A stretch of DNA of 64,000 nucleotides from Lachnospiraceae bacterium (GTDB lineage: Bacteria; Bacillota; Clostridia; Lachnospirales; Lachnospiraceae). The notes beneath the pieces were generated by a model. The model was not told where the DNA came from. It ran no database searches and saw only the letters and a program-made list of their open reading frames with translations. Location: the NCBI GenBank assembly GCA_022793375.1, contig JAAWCS010000001.1, positions 19,059-83,058 on the forward strand, written 5' to 3'. Positions 52,202-63,048 of the stretch are shown here, piece by piece (position 1 is the stretch's first letter; every line of letters begins with the position of its first letter). The translations under genes were made by a program, and so were the position numbers.

Positions 52202-52690
52202 TTGAACCGGTTAAGAGCAGTGGAAACGTATATTGTTTTGACAAAGCTGATTATCAGTAAAAATCTGCCGATGTCTTATAATTACGACAAGGATTTATCA
52301 ACCACACAGTTGCATACATTAGTGAAGCTGGATGAATGTGGCGATTTAAATCTAAGCCGCCTGGCTGAGGAGGGCATGGTTACGAACCAAGCCATGACGC
52401 AGATTGCGGATAAGTTGGAAAAACTGGGATATGTAGAGCGGTGTTACAGCAAAGAGAATCGGCGCGTTACCAATCTACATTTGACGGAGAACGGACAAGG
52501 CTATATAAAACGTTTTTATGAGAAAATGGATCAGATGTTCCTGGATATGTTTTCATCGTGTTCCGATGAGGAGATCGGGAAGCTGGAAGAGGCGTCAAGA
52601 TTTATTGTCAGTCTTCTTGCAAAAGTGGTAGAGGATTATGGTGAAAAGTACAAGTGTGAATTGAAACATGTACTGGAACGGGTGGAGTGA
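52202..52690 (+). CDS. MarR-family transcriptional regulator
   Basis: About 162 residues. The winged-helix core reads STTQLHTLVKLDECGDLNLSRLAEEGMVTNQAMTQIADKLEKLGYVER (about 33-80), with wing RRVTNLHLTENG. The TTG at 52202 was chosen because GAGGTGG (52191-52197) lies in front of it and family members start near LNRLRAVETYI; an ATG at 52160 would add fourteen basic residues and is the alternative. It is in the same direction as the third flavoprotein, from which a terminator and a dyad-bearing promoter separate it. It probably represses that gene and responds to a small molecule. Confidence 0.85.
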   Translation: MNRLRAVETYIVLTKLIISKNLPMSYNYDKDLSTTQLHTLVKLDECGDLNLSRLAEEGMVTNQAMTQIADKLEKLGYVERCYSKENRRVTNLHLTENGQGYIKRFYEKMDQMFLDMFSSCSDEEIGKLEEASRFIVSLLAKVVEDYGEKYKCELKHVLERVE

Positions 52691-52710
52691 GGCCGATACG
52701 ACTTAGGTGA

Positions 52711-52750
52711 AACCTGAGATGCAGCGTGGCGCTGCGTTTCGGGTTTTTTT
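52711..52750 (+). terminator. Terminator after the MarR gene
   Basis: AACCTGAGATGCAGCG (52711-52726) pairs imperfectly with CGCTGCGTTTCGGGTT (52729-52744 approx.), followed by a T-run. Confidence 0.8.
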
Positions 52751-52768
52751 ATTGGGAGAAGAAAAAGG

Positions 52769-52833
52769 TTGACAGCCTGATAGGAAACATGTAAAATAAA
52801 GTTACTTGATAGTAAAGTAAATTGAATATCAAG
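52769..52833 (+). promoter_or_regulatory. Promoter and MarR-type operator of the third flavoprotein
   Basis: TTGACA (52769-52774), 17 bases, TAAAAT (52792-52797). Directly downstream, at the expected transcript start, is the dyad TTACTT-N7-AAGTAA (52802-52820). A second dyad, CTTGATA (52806-52812) with TATCAAG (52827-52833), overlaps it. The position predicts repression by the adjacent MarR protein. Confidence 0.6.
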
Positions 52834-52858
52834 AGAATGAAAAATGGAGGAAGTATGG

Positions 52859-54769
52859 ATGAAAAACAAAGGCATTTCCCGCAGAGACTTTTTACGGGGT
52901 TCAGCGGCCAGCGCGCTTGGCCTAGCGACAGCCGGACTTTTAGGAGCCTGTTCAAATGCGGCGGCAGAAACGACTGCAGAAACGACCGTAGCAGCGGTTG
53001 AAAGTACGGGAGCAGCGACCGCAGCAGCTACGGAAGCGACCACGGAAGCAATGCAGCAGCCGGTATCGGCAACCACAATTGCCGATGGGGATGTGAGCAA
53101 ATATGAAGTGATCAATACGGATATTCTGATTATCGGAACCGGATTCGGTGGAATGTCAGCGGCCTATGAGGCAGTTGCCAAGGGGCGGCAAGTAACGATG
53201 ATTGATAAGGGCAGTTTCCGTCACGCCGGCGCTGCTGGTTTTAACTGGGATGTCATTGCAACCTGGTGTCCGGATGAAGAGTTCTATGGACAGGAAACGT
53301 ATGTTAAAAAAATTCTTAACCAGCAGGCATTGTACAATGCGGATACAACCAATCCGAACGCGGATTTAGGTACGGTCTTGTTGAACCGGGGGCAGGTATC
53401 GCCGGTGCGGAACGAGGACGGAAGCATTAAATGGTACGGAGATTTTCCTTTTATGAGAGGAATGGAGGCATATTTTCCCCGTCATGACCAGGACCAGTTG
53501 GTAAAATCGGCAGCTGTTACCGTGATCGACCGTACGATGATCACAGATTTGTTAATCAGCGACGGAAAATGTTGTGGGGCAATGGGGATTTATCTGCCTA
53601 CGGGAGATTTCCGCGTTTATCGTGCCAACGCCACGATCTTGGCGACAGGCGGAACCACATGGATGTATGGCTGGAGTACGATTTCTGCGCACACCTTTAA
53701 CAGCCCGGACAACACCGGGGATGTAGATATAGCGGCGTATCGGCATGGCGCGGGAATTGGCGACTCCGAGTATGGCGCGTATGATATCTGTACGATTTAT
53801 CCTGAGGGCCTGGCGTATGGATGGGGCGCAATCCTAAATGCGGATGCGAATGAACATGAAATGATTATGGATCGGGATGGTAAGCGCCTGTTTACGGAGG
53901 AAGAGTATGATCTGAGCCGTTTTGAGGCGGGCGATCGTGCGTATTTTAACCAGGAGCTGGCAAAAAAAATTACCCAAGGTTATGGTACGGACAATGGCGG
54001 CGTACTTGTGGACGTTAGTGACGCGCCTTTGCGTGATGCGATGCGGCGGAACGTAGCCATATTTGAAAAATTTGGAATTGATGTGACAAAGACGCTTATG
54101 GAAGCGGCGCCAGAAATGTATGAGCATGGCGGCACACCGGTAATTGACGACAATTTAATGTCGGAAGATTTGCCGGGTCTGTTTTGTGTACGCGGCAGCG
54201 GAACCGCAGGCATGAACGGCGGAAGCTGCGTTACTTTGCTGCATCGCTTTGGCTCTTATGCAGTTCGTTGCGCGATTGACTATATTGAGGCCAATGAAGC
54301 TTTGGCGACGATGGATTGGTCTTCGGCGGACACAGAGTATGAGCGTCTCCACGAAATCCGCACGCGCAAAGTTGACCAGGGGATTCGTCCGCATGTGGTC
54401 CGGCATAATATCCAGCGGGCTTGCGGAGAGTGTTTGGGCGTATATCGTACAAAAGAAGCAATGGAAGCCGCATTGACGGAACTTCGCAGAATCCGTACCG
54501 AAGAGATTCCGAATATGATTGTAACAAACCCGACTCTTACCTATAATACCGAGTGGAAAGAAGCGATTGAAAATTATAATCTGCTGACGGTTGCGGAGCT
54601 TAGCGTACAGGCTTCCCTGCTTCGGGAAGAGACTCGCGGAGCCTATCTGAGAGCGGATTTCCCGGAACAAGATGATGAGAATTGGGCATGCACGCTGGTA
54701 GGACGTTTGAAAGATGGCGAAATGACGTTTGAGAAAAAGGTATGGCCAGTGATTGAGGAATGGGCATAA
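52859..54769 (+). CDS. Tat-exported fumarate-reductase-like flavoprotein
   Basis: About 636 residues. Twin-arginine signal SRRDFLRG and lipobox GLLGAC, then a Thr/Ala/Glu-rich linker (about 35-75). The flavoprotein has TDILIIGTGFGGMSAAYEA (about 83-101) and, unlike the other two, a helical C-terminal domain (about 490-636: IRTRKVDQGIRPHVVRHNIQRA) typical of SdhA/FrdA. The active-site region FCVRGSGTAGMNGGSCVTLLHRFGS lacks the usual Arg-x-Gly-Gly loop of fumarate reductases, so the substrate may differ. ATG 52859 has GGAGG at 52846-52850. An iron-sulfur subunit follows after 33 bases. The pair looks like an exported reductase AB module without a membrane anchor. Confidence 0.85.
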   Translation: MKNKGISRRDFLRGSAASALGLATAGLLGACSNAAAETTAETTVAAVESTGAATAAATEATTEAMQQPVSATTIADGDVSKYEVINTDILIIGTGFGGMSAAYEAVAKGRQVTMIDKGSFRHAGAAGFNWDVIATWCPDEEFYGQETYVKKILNQQALYNADTTNPNADLGTVLLNRGQVSPVRNEDGSIKWYGDFPFMRGMEAYFPRHDQDQLVKSAAVTVIDRTMITDLLISDGKCCGAMGIYLPTGDFRVYRANATILATGGTTWMYGWSTISAHTFNSPDNTGDVDIAAYRHGAGIGDSEYGAYDICTIYPEGLAYGWGAILNADANEHEMIMDRDGKRLFTEEEYDLSRFEAGDRAYFNQELAKKITQGYGTDNGGVLVDVSDAPLRDAMRRNVAIFEKFGIDVTKTLMEAAPEMYEHGGTPVIDDNLMSEDLPGLFCVRGSGTAGMNGGSCVTLLHRFGSYAVRCAIDYIEANEALATMDWSSADTEYERLHEIRTRKVDQGIRPHVVRHNIQRACGECLGVYRTKEAMEAALTELRRIRTEEIPNMIVTNPTLTYNTEWKEAIENYNLLTVAELSVQASLLREETRGAYLRADFPEQDDENWACTLVGRLKDGEMTFEKKVWPVIEEWA

Positions 54770-54802
54770 GATTGGATCTGAGATAAGGAGAGGAGTACGC
54801 AG

Positions 54803-55501
54803 ATGAATATTAAAGTATATAAATACGATCCGGCCGTGGATGCAGCGCCTGTATACAAGGAGTATGATGTTCCTTACAAAGATAAAATGACAGCGCTGGA
54901 AGCGCTGGTTTATATCCATGAGAATTATGAAGAAGTGGCGTTTGATTATAGCTGCCATGGCAGAATGTGCGGCCGTTGTGCGATGATGCTGAATGGAACG
55001 CCTGTAATGATGTGTGCAGAGCCGTTGGAGGACGGGAAAGACTATACAATTGAACCTTTGGAGAGTTTTCCGGTAATCCGGGATATGATCGTGGATAAAT
55101 CCCAGTTCGATGACCGGCTGACAAAGCGCTATCAGCGTGTGCGTGTTGAACCCTTAGATGCGGAAAGCATTCATAAATTTGATGCCTCTAATACTTCGAC
55201 GCTGTATAGTCTGGAGTGGTGCAGCCGCTGCGGCATTTGCCAGTCTGCGTGCCCGGTTGTGGCAGCAACGCCGCACTTATACGATGGGCCCGCCTTTATG
55301 ATTGCGGAAGCCTATCGTCATCTGGATTCGTATGACCAGGCCGACCGCGTGTTAGAAGCGGTAGACAGCGGGTTGTATCATTGTATTGAATGCGGTCGCT
55401 GCCATGAAGTATGTCCGCAGATGGATATCGACCACCTTGGCGTATACAGCCTGTTAAAAAAGGCAGCTGAAGAAAAGGGGTATAAGCCATCTTATGCCTG
55501 A
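54803..55501 (+). CDS. SdhB/FrdB-like iron-sulfur subunit
   Basis: 232 residues. The ferredoxin part has YSCHGRMCGRCAMMLNG and a fourth Cys in VMMCAEPL (about 51-74), a 2Fe-2S site. The C-terminal part has CSRCGICQSACPV (about 142) and CIECGRCHEVCPQ (about 195), each with a full set of four cysteines for cubane clusters. It has no signal sequence, so if the flavoprotein is exported, this subunit would have to ride along folded with it, as in MfrAB-type methylmenaquinol:fumarate reductases, or serve a cytoplasmic partner. A GGAGAGGAG site precedes the ATG. No cytochrome or membrane subunit follows. Confidence 0.87.
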   Translation: MNIKVYKYDPAVDAAPVYKEYDVPYKDKMTALEALVYIHENYEEVAFDYSCHGRMCGRCAMMLNGTPVMMCAEPLEDGKDYTIEPLESFPVIRDMIVDKSQFDDRLTKRYQRVRVEPLDAESIHKFDASNTSTLYSLEWCSRCGICQSACPVVAATPHLYDGPAFMIAEAYRHLDSYDQADRVLEAVDSGLYHCIECGRCHEVCPQMDIDHLGVYSLLKKAAEEKGYKPSYA

Positions 55502-55519
55502 AATCATCCGGTAAAATAG

Positions 55520-55548
55520 TTGACAAACGCTGTTTTCTGTGTTAAAGT
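55520..55548 (+). promoter_or_regulatory. Promoter of the beta-glucoside operon
   Basis: TTGACA (55520-55525), 17 bases, TAAAGT (55543-55548). The transcript would begin about 20 bases before the antiterminator element. Confidence 0.65.
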
Positions 55549-55576
55549 AAAACCGAATTAAACGAACGAAGACATT

Positions 55577-55602
55577 GGGATTGTAACTGTTCGGCAGGCA
55601 AC
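55577..55602 (+). promoter_or_regulatory. RAT antiterminator site for BglG-type protein
   Basis: GGATTGTAACTG then TTCGGCAGGCAA fits the ribonucleic antiterminator consensus GGATTGTTACTG-N-GCAGGCAA. Its 3' end abuts the 5' arm of the terminator that follows, so that binding of the BglG-family protein would prevent the terminator from folding. Confidence 0.85.
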
Positions 55603-55650
55603 ACCTAATATCATGTGCGGTTTGTCCGCATATGATATTAGGTGTTTTTA
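55603..55650 (+). terminator. Conditional terminator in the bgl leader
   Basis: ACCTAATATCATGTGCGG (from 55603) pairs with CCGCATATGATATTAGGT (to 55643), followed by GTTTTTA. It stops transcription unless the RAT is held by the antiterminator. Confidence 0.85.
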
Positions 55651-55694
55651 TATACAAAAAGATTGGCAGGATCTTGTGATCGGCCGGTCCGGGC

Positions 55695-56459
55695 ATGGGG
55701 GAAGGAATGAGCGGAAAGAATTTTACAGTTGTTACCGTCATCAATAATAATGTGGAAAGTGCCGTCAACGAACGCCGACAAGAACGTATTCTGGTGGGGC
55801 GAGGGATCGGTTTTAAAATGCGAAAGGGCGATGCGGTTGATCTGAGCAAGGTGGATAAGCTTGACAAATCGTTGGATGAAAGTATTTTCCTAAATCTGAT
55901 CGATCATATCAGCTTCGCCGTATCGCGTATGGAGCAAGGGCTGGATTTTAAGAATACGTTGTTGTGGGAAATTATTCATTTTTATCCGCAAGAATATAAG
56001 GTGGCGCAGTACGGCCTGGAACTGATAAAGGAATATACCGGGTACCAATTGCCGGACGACGAGGCGGGAAGCATTGCCATTTATATTGTCAATGCCGAAT
56101 TCGATTCGGAGGATCGCAATGCCGCCGTGCGCATGACCGAATTGATACATAAAATTGTCAGCGTGGTGCGTTACCAGTACCATACGAATTTTGAAGAAGA
56201 GTCGGTGCATTTTGTCCGTTTCATCACGCATTTGAAATTTTTTGCCAGCCGTTTGTTCGGCGATAAAATGTTGGACGGAGAAGATCGGGATTTCCAGGAA
56301 TTGATTCAGCAGAAGTACCCGGACGCGTATGAATGTGCCGGACGGATCAGCCGTCTGGTGTGGCAGGACTATCAGATTGCGATCCCGGAGGAAGAACTGG
56401 TATATCTGACCGTGTATATCAAACGGATTACCACGGCGGAAGGGCAGGAGAGAGAGTAG
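55695..56459 (+). CDS. BglG/LicT-family transcription antiterminator
   Basis: 254 residues. The RNA-binding CAT domain (about 1-60) has VVTVINNNVESAVN and LVGRGIGFKMRKGD. Two PRD domains follow (about 70-170 and 175-254), with PRD1 His in LIDHISFAVSRMEQG and LLWEIIHFYP, and PRD2 His in RFITHLKFFASRLF. PTS phosphorylation at these His residues tunes activity: the sugar-specific PTS protein inactivates it without substrate, HPr activates it. The start is uncertain between ATG 55695 and ATG 55707; neither has a classic spacing to AAGGA. It controls its own leader (RAT at 55577) and so the whole operon. Confidence 0.9.
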   Translation: MGEGMSGKNFTVVTVINNNVESAVNERRQERILVGRGIGFKMRKGDAVDLSKVDKLDKSLDESIFLNLIDHISFAVSRMEQGLDFKNTLLWEIIHFYPQEYKVAQYGLELIKEYTGYQLPDDEAGSIAIYIVNAEFDSEDRNAAVRMTELIHKIVSVVRYQYHTNFEEESVHFVRFITHLKFFASRLFGDKMLDGEDRDFQELIQQKYPDAYECAGRISRLVWQDYQIAIPEEELVYLTVYIKRITTAEGQERE

Positions 56460-56576
56460 AGGTTAAAATCCGTAAGCCAACCTTCTTAAAGGACGGCAAA
56501 GCGGTTTAACAGCAGGCAGAGCCTGCAGGCCGGTAAGGCCGGCGTATAGGGATTTGTGAAGCGCGCCGCAAATCCC
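56460..56576 (+). other. Hairpin-rich gap between bglG- and bglP-like genes
   Basis: Four small stems in a row: AGGTT/AACCT (56460-56483), GCAGGC/GCCTGC (56512-56526), GCCGG/CCGGC (56529-56543) and GGGATTTG/CAAATCCC (56549-56576). None has a T-run and there is no full RAT sequence. They may set the relative stability of the two messages. Confidence 0.4.
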
Positions 56577-56611
56577 GGACAGCAAAAAACATTTTAGGAG
56601 GGAGATCCGCT

Positions 56612-59901
<3,290 letters not shown>

Positions 59902-59930
59902 AGAGGGACAAAACGCCCGGCGCAAAAAGA

Positions 59931-59959
59931 TTGCAGTCCTGTCTTATTTATGCTATGCT
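59931..59959 (+). promoter_or_regulatory. Promoter for glyA
   Basis: TTGCAG (59931-59936), 17 bases, TATGCT (59954-59959). The leader of about 85 bases carries a strong stem, CCCTGCC (59979-59985) with GGCAGGG (59989-59995), inside an outer GTCCC/GGGAC pairing (59976-60008). It does not match a riboswitch that I know. Confidence 0.6.
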
Positions 59960-60052
59960 AAGAAAAGTATCGGTCGTCCCCTGCCAGGGGCAGGGCGGCG
60001 GCCGGGACTTGGCCATAAAGGCATTATATCATAGGACAGGAAGGAGCCGAAG

Positions 60053-61294
60053 ATGTTTTCGTTTGAAGAAGTAAAGAAATACGACCCCGAATTAGCACAG
60101 GCGATGGAGAAAGAGCTGGGACGCCAGCGCCAGAATATCGAGCTGATCGCATCGGAAAATCTGGTGAGCAAGGCGGTGATGGCCGCCATGGGCAGCCATT
60201 TGACCAATAAGTATGCCGAAGGCTATTCCGGAAAACGGTATTACGGCGGCTGTGAGTATGTAGACTTGGTGGAAGACCTGGCGATCGAACGGGCAAAGCA
60301 GCTGTTTGGCTGCGAGTATGCCAATGTGCAGCCCCATTCCGGCGCGCAGGCCAACCTGGCGGTGTACTTTGCCATGTGCAAGCCCGGCGATACGATTATG
60401 GGCATGAGCCTGGACCAGGGCGGGCATTTAACGCACGGAAGCCCGGTGAACATGTCCGGCGCCTACTACCATTTCGTACCTTACGGCATCAATGCCGAAG
60501 GTTTCATTGATTATGACAGTGTGCTGGCCCTGGCAAAAGAATGCCGGCCGAAACTGATTGTGGCCGGAGCCAGCGCTTATCCCCGCGCTCTTGATTTTAA
60601 ACGGTTTCGGGAGATTGCCGACGAGGTGGGAGCGTATCTGATGGTGGATATGGCTCACATTGCGGGCCTGGTGGCGGCCGGCGTCCATGCCAGCCCGATT
60701 CCTTATGCCCATGTGACGACGACAACGACCCATAAGACACTGCGCGGGCCGCGCGGCGGCATGATCCTTTCCAGTGAGGAAAATGCCAAGAAGTTTAACT
60801 TTAACAAGGCGATTTTCCCGGGCACCCAGGGCGGTCCGCTGGAGCATGTGATCGCGTCCAAGGCAGTCTGCCTTAAAGAAGCGCTGGAACCTGCGTTTAA
60901 AGAGTACGGCCGGCAGGTCGTAAAAAATGCGGCGGCCTTAGCCGAGGCGCTGAAAGCCGAGGGCTTTGACCTGGTATCCGGCGGTACGGATAACCATCTG
61001 ATGTTAGTCAGCCTGCTCAGCAAAGGTGTCACCGGCAAGGCGACGGAGAAGCTGCTTGATTCAGTGCATATTACCTGCAATAAAAACGCGATCCCCAACG
61101 ATCCGGCCAGCCCCTTTGTTACCAGCGGCATCCGTCTGGGCACGCCGGCCGTGACGACCCGGGGTATGGTTGAGGAGGATATGAAGGTCATTGCCAGAGC
61201 CATTGCCATGACGGTGGCGGATCCGGAAGGAAGCGGCGATGCGGCGCGGATGCTCGTGAAGTCATTGACGGATCGATATCCGCTGTATGAGTGA
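60053..61294 (+). CDS. glyA: Serine hydroxymethyltransferase
   Basis: 413 residues. Family landmarks are [20 protein letters not shown] (about 24), [30 protein letters not shown] (about 88), [16 protein letters not shown] (about 198) and the PLP-binding Lys in [15 protein letters not shown] (about 228). It converts serine and THF to glycine and 5,10-methylene-THF, the main one-carbon source. A AAGGAG site precedes ATG 60053. It has its own promoter with a structured leader and a strong terminator. The folate-cycle enzyme at 42005-42574 would complement it. Confidence 0.96.
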   Translation: MFSFEEVKKYDPELAQAMEKELGRQRQNIELIASENLVSKAVMAAMGSHLTNKYAEGYSGKRYYGGCEYVDLVEDLAIERAKQLFGCEYANVQPHSGAQANLAVYFAMCKPGDTIMGMSLDQGGHLTHGSPVNMSGAYYHFVPYGINAEGFIDYDSVLALAKECRPKLIVAGASAYPRALDFKRFREIADEVGAYLMVDMAHIAGLVAAGVHASPIPYAHVTTTTTHKTLRGPRGGMILSSEENAKKFNFNKAIFPGTQGGPLEHVIASKAVCLKEALEPAFKEYGRQVVKNAAALAEALKAEGFDLVSGGTDNHLMLVSLLSKGVTGKATEKLLDSVHITCNKNAIPNDPASPFVTSGIRLGTPAVTTRGMVEEDMKVIARAIAMTVADPEGSGDAARMLVKSLTDRYPLYE

Positions 61295-61352
61295 GAAACA
61301 AATAGAATAAAGGAGAAACGGCCGTATTCAGGCCGGAGACAGATAATAAAAG

Positions 61353-61390
61353 GGAGCCATCCAAAGGTTGCAGGAGCGGATGGCTCCTTG
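61353..61390 (+). terminator. Terminator after glyA
   Basis: GGAGCCATCC (61353-61362) and GGATGGCTCC (61378-61387), with a short T-rich tail. Confidence 0.7.
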
Positions 61391-61461
61391 CTTGTGTGAA
61401 AAGACAAACCTGCATAGGGATTGCGGCCGCGGCGTATCGTCCCGGCAGAAAAGCACCCCAG

Positions 61462-62376
61462 TTATTTCTGTTCCTGCTCGGCCAGTTCCAACTCCCGCAG
61501 AAAACAGCCGGAAAACTGGGGCAGCGAGAAGCGTTCCGTAAACAAATGGCATTTGCACAGAAACAAATAATATACATTCAATCCGCATCCGCCCAGGCCT
61601 TCAAAATTTCCCTGCCCTTTGGAGAGGATCACATCGGCGTTTTCCGCTGCCGAAAGCACCTCGTCGGAGACGTAGCGAAGCTGGGTCCCGGGCAGGGCGG
61701 CGCCGCTGCCGATCACCCGCGCTTCCTGCGTAAGGCCGATTTGTTCGGCATCCTCCATCGTGATATCGCTCTGCACAAAGCCGCCCCGCACAACGACCGT
61801 GACGCACAGATTCGGGTACAGACGCCGGATCGTGCGCACACACAGTTTGTCGAGAACCGCTTCCCCGGCGTTGTCCGTAAAATAGACGAGGGACGAAGCT
61901 TTTTGCAGATCGGTCCGCAGCAGGCCGTAGACGCGGGCGTCGAGGGCCTCCTCGGATGTGCGGTCCAACAGCTCGCAGAGCTTGTCCGCCGTAATGTTGT
62001 CTACACAGGCCACATCGAGATAATTACCGGCCCGGGCCAGCTTCAGCGCCAGTTCCAGGGGATCGGCGGCCGTATCCAGACGGCTTTGCAGTTCTTCTTC
62101 CATATCTAAAAGCGCCTGGTTGTAAGCAAGTTTAATCGGCTCATAGACCTGTCTTTCCGTGTCCGGGATGTATTGGTTCAACAGCTTGCGCCCCTCAAAA
62201 TAAAGGGCCGGGGCCGTCGTATCCTCGTCAAGCACATCCGCCATGGCCGTAAAACGTCGGCAAAATTCGTCCTGCACCCGCGGCCCGCATCCGGCGAGCT
62301 GGGCAAGGAATTTGTCCATGATGCAGGCAAAACAGACCGGTTCTTTCCTGAGACGTACTTTCATGCTTGCCTTCAT
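61462..62376 (-). CDS. DUF89/ARMT1-like metal-dependent phosphatase
   Basis: About 304 residues. A helical N-terminal half carries CFACIMDKFLAQLAG (Cys pair about 15-18). The conserved core has FTDNAGEAVLDKLCVRTI (Asp-Asn-x-Gly-Glu, about 165-180), VVRGGFVQSDITMEDAEQIG (about 195-213), and ILSKGQGNFEGLG (about 250). These are the metal- and substrate-binding motifs of DUF89, whose members remove phosphate from reactive sugar phosphates or pantetheine fragments, so a damage-control role is likely. The start at 62376 is chosen by family fit; the ribosome site GAGGG is rather far. The coaX gene nearby is suggestive of a pantothenate link. Confidence 0.82.
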   Translation of the reverse strand: MKASMKVRLRKEPVCFACIMDKFLAQLAGCGPRVQDEFCRRFTAMADVLDEDTTAPALYFEGRKLLNQYIPDTERQVYEPIKLAYNQALLDMEEELQSRLDTAADPLELALKLARAGNYLDVACVDNITADKLCELLDRTSEEALDARVYGLLRTDLQKASSLVYFTDNAGEAVLDKLCVRTIRRLYPNLCVTVVVRGGFVQSDITMEDAEQIGLTQEARVIGSGAALPGTQLRYVSDEVLSAAENADVILSKGQGNFEGLGGCGLNVYYLFLCKCHLFTERFSLPQFSGCFLRELELAEQEQK

Positions 62377-62527
62377 AGCGGCATTCCCTCGCTTTCTCTT
62401 GTATTCCTGTCCGCGGCCGCTTATCAGGCCGGTGTATCGCATACTCTCACCGGCCGCGTCACGGCATATATTCTTATTGGCTGCGGCTCGATCCATATCC
62501 TTGTCGCTGCCCGCCGCTCTATCGGCT

Positions 62528-63004
62528 CTATTTCTGCGCGGCCTGCCAGGCGGCATAGTCCGCGGATAACTCCTCCGGCACGACCTCCTCGCGGAACCGC
62601 GACCAGTCGATTTCCGAACGTTCCACGAGACTTACATAGACTACGTTGGGCATGCAGACGATCGGAATGGCGGTCGGCGGCTCGATGATTCCCTGGTATA
62701 CGCAGACCTGGTCGGGGCAGGTTGCCGATTGCATGGACACGCCGCCGTTTTCGATATGAATGATATTTTCTCCCTTTGAATAGATGTTGTCAAACGTATA
62801 ATCGCCGTCCTCAGTCAGCAAAATCAGCTGTTCGGGCCGGCTGTTGACCTCGACCTGCACATAATAAACCGGTTCGCCGCCCGGCTCCGGCTGCTCCTGC
62901 TGCGCGGTTTTTCCGCGGTAAAACAGGAAAATCCCGCCGGCCGCGATCGCCAGCACGGCTAACAGGAGGATATCGTATTTCCAGCGATGTTTCTTTGCTT
63001 CCAT
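62528..63004 (-). CDS. NusG domain II-containing membrane-anchored protein
   Basis: 158 residues. A single N-terminal membrane helix (YDILLLAVLAIAAGGIFLFY, about 10-29) is followed by a linker rich in Glu, Gln and Pro. The outside domain has IENGGVSMQSATCPDQVCVYQG and PIVCMPNVVYVSLV (about 84-125), the NusG_II pattern with three Cys. It is not the transcription factor NusG. Such proteins often lie beside genes for quinone- or FAD-linked membrane functions in Clostridia, but their role is unknown. A GGAAAGGGAAC site precedes the ATG. coaX lies 44 bases upstream on the same strand. Confidence 0.85.
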   Translation of the reverse strand: MEAKKHRWKYDILLLAVLAIAAGGIFLFYRGKTAQQEQPEPGGEPVYYVQVEVNSRPEQLILLTEDGDYTFDNIYSKGENIIHIENGGVSMQSATCPDQVCVYQGIIEPPTAIPIVCMPNVVYVSLVERSEIDWSRFREEVVPEELSADYAAWQAAQK

Positions 63005-63048
63005 AAAAAAGTTCCCTTTCCAAAATTCTCAACCTGTGCTAAAATAAC

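Noticed and set aside
56500..56530. Second RAT site before bglP
   Set aside because: AGCAGGCA is present, but the GGATTGT half and a terminator with a T-run are missing.
59902..60052. THF or glycine riboswitch upstream of glyA
   Set aside because: The leader has strong stems but neither the conserved cores nor the tandem arrangement of these riboswitches.
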